DNA of 64,000 nucleotides from Bactericera cockerelli (Eukaryota > Arthropoda > Insecta > Hemiptera > Triozidae), in the NCBI GenBank assembly GCA_024516035.1, contig CM044961.1, positions 15,923,756 through 15,987,755 of the forward strand, read 5' to 3'. A program made the translations under genes and the position numbers. The notes below the pieces were generated by a model, which saw only the letters and a list, made by a program, of their open reading frames with translations, did no database searches and had not been told where the DNA came from. Shown piece by piece: positions 62,938 through 64,000 of this stretch. Every line of letters begins with the position of its first letter. The stretch's first letter is position 1.

Positions 62938-64000
62938 TTGTATAATTTGTATCCCCTGGAAACATTTTAGCCCTGGGAAAAAGCCACGTACACACAAGTC
63001 CCTGGACTGATACTTCCTGTATGAATTAAACAATTATTCCACCGTGGAATTTATCGTTTCCACATAGTATGCATTTTATTAGGAGCAAGAAATGATTTAC
63101 AACCTGTAAAACAAAGGTGAGGGGGTACAGTTAGTTATGGTAGTAGAAACCTTAGGGCTGTTTCACACGAGGTTAATCGGTTGGTTATAATGGTTATCTC
63201 GAGCTTAGTGTATGAAATGAATTAATACCATGGGAGTTGGGACAAAAACCAATTTAACCTAAACCTATTGCGGTGACAAAGTACCGTGATTGCGTTAGTA
63301 TGCTACTAATAGCATAATTCATAACATCGCCAAATAACAAATTTGATTATTATAATTTATCATTCACGAAATAAATTTATGGGAAAGCTCAAAGCGACCT
63401 TAGCTTTAGTGCAAAAACTCGAGAAAAAAATAGTAAAAAATCAAATTTTAGTCTACTTAGTATGACATTTGAAAAGAAAAACGTGCAAAAGTATTCTACT
63501 GACGTTAAAAAAAACTATAAGTTTCTGCTATAATCTTTGCCAACGGTTAAACGCGTTTGAAAGAGTCCTGAGAATGAAAGGAGAAATATACTGTAGAGTA
63601 GATAGCAGTAATACAACAGTTGGTCCTGTTTTACATCTTTCTTTATGTAGTCATAAATTTAGAGCGAAACTTCTCTTGATTATGCTTACTTCCGTTTTCC
63701 GGAGAGAAAAAAACAGCAGAAGGAAGATGGTGAAAAAAAATATAGATGGGGAGAAAATGAGGGAGAAGGGGCCCTGTGACACGAGTATTCTACACGTTAC
63801 ATTATGGTAACTTTTCAACTTAGAAATTTAATCTATCTAGTACATTTAGTACACCTAGTACAACACCTAGTAAAACATCTAGTACAACTTCTCACTTTTC
63901 TGTTTATACTGATACTGATACTGAATCACATGAAATTGAAATTTTCATGTTTAAAGAGCGTAATAAAATGAAATGGAAAAATGTGTTTTTTTTTTACTTT
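62938..64000. other. Non-coding interval at window end
   Basis: No gene recognised. A 113-codon frame at 63469-63810 shows no domain. A short direct repeat of CTAGTACA-type units lies at 63836-63890. Confidence 0.4.

Overview
The window is AT-rich eukaryotic DNA. It has spliced exons with GT..AG borders, insect-style SINEs and LINEs, long mononucleotide and dinucleotide runs, and no bacterial-type gene organisation. An insect is the best fit, probably a hemipteran, but that rests on sequence style and no species-level marker was found. Protein-coding content is very low. I can support two exons of a membrane-type alkaline phosphatase on the + strand (12956-13185 and 49869-50047) and one intact intronless REEP/DP1/HVA22-family gene on the - strand (31095-31658). 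The REEP gene sits inside the 36.7-kb interval between the two phosphatase exons. At least one intervening phosphatase exon, carrying the catalytic serine, is required by the reading-frame phases and was not found.

The rest is mobile DNA and its debris. Region 1-12.9 kb holds a Helitron-like end, two fold-back elements, tRNA-derived SINEs, a LINE C-terminal fragment, a 1.26-kb hAT-type element with an 8-bp target duplication and CpG-rich subterminal repeats, and a dispersed repeat containing a 41-bp minisatellite. Region 13.2-31 kb holds a piggyBac-like TTAA element with seven copies of a 20-bp palindrome, a 5S-rRNA-derived SINE with a 14-bp target duplication beside a 91-bp snap-back palindrome, a 2.0-kb element with CACTG-type inverted ends, and several MITE and SINE copies. 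Region 31-50 kb holds the REEP gene, a badly degenerate minisatellite, a 13-copy tandem repeat (45.2-46.3 kb), and a 1.67-kb near-perfect inverted repeat whose arms are built from 120-140-bp modules starting ACAGGGTG. Region 50-64 kb holds more MITEs and SINEs and a decayed jockey/I-type LINE on the - strand (56.1-60.4 kb), whose endonuclease region is split by a 1271-bp solo LTR with a 5-bp target duplication.

Two patterns recur. First, two SINE families with different heads (one tRNA-like, one clearly 5S rRNA) share the same central body and similar tails, so SINE modules have been swapped here. Second, inverted-repeat (snap-back) architectures are unusually common. All coordinates come from reading by eye. 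Repeat boundaries without a stated target duplication may be off by tens of bases.
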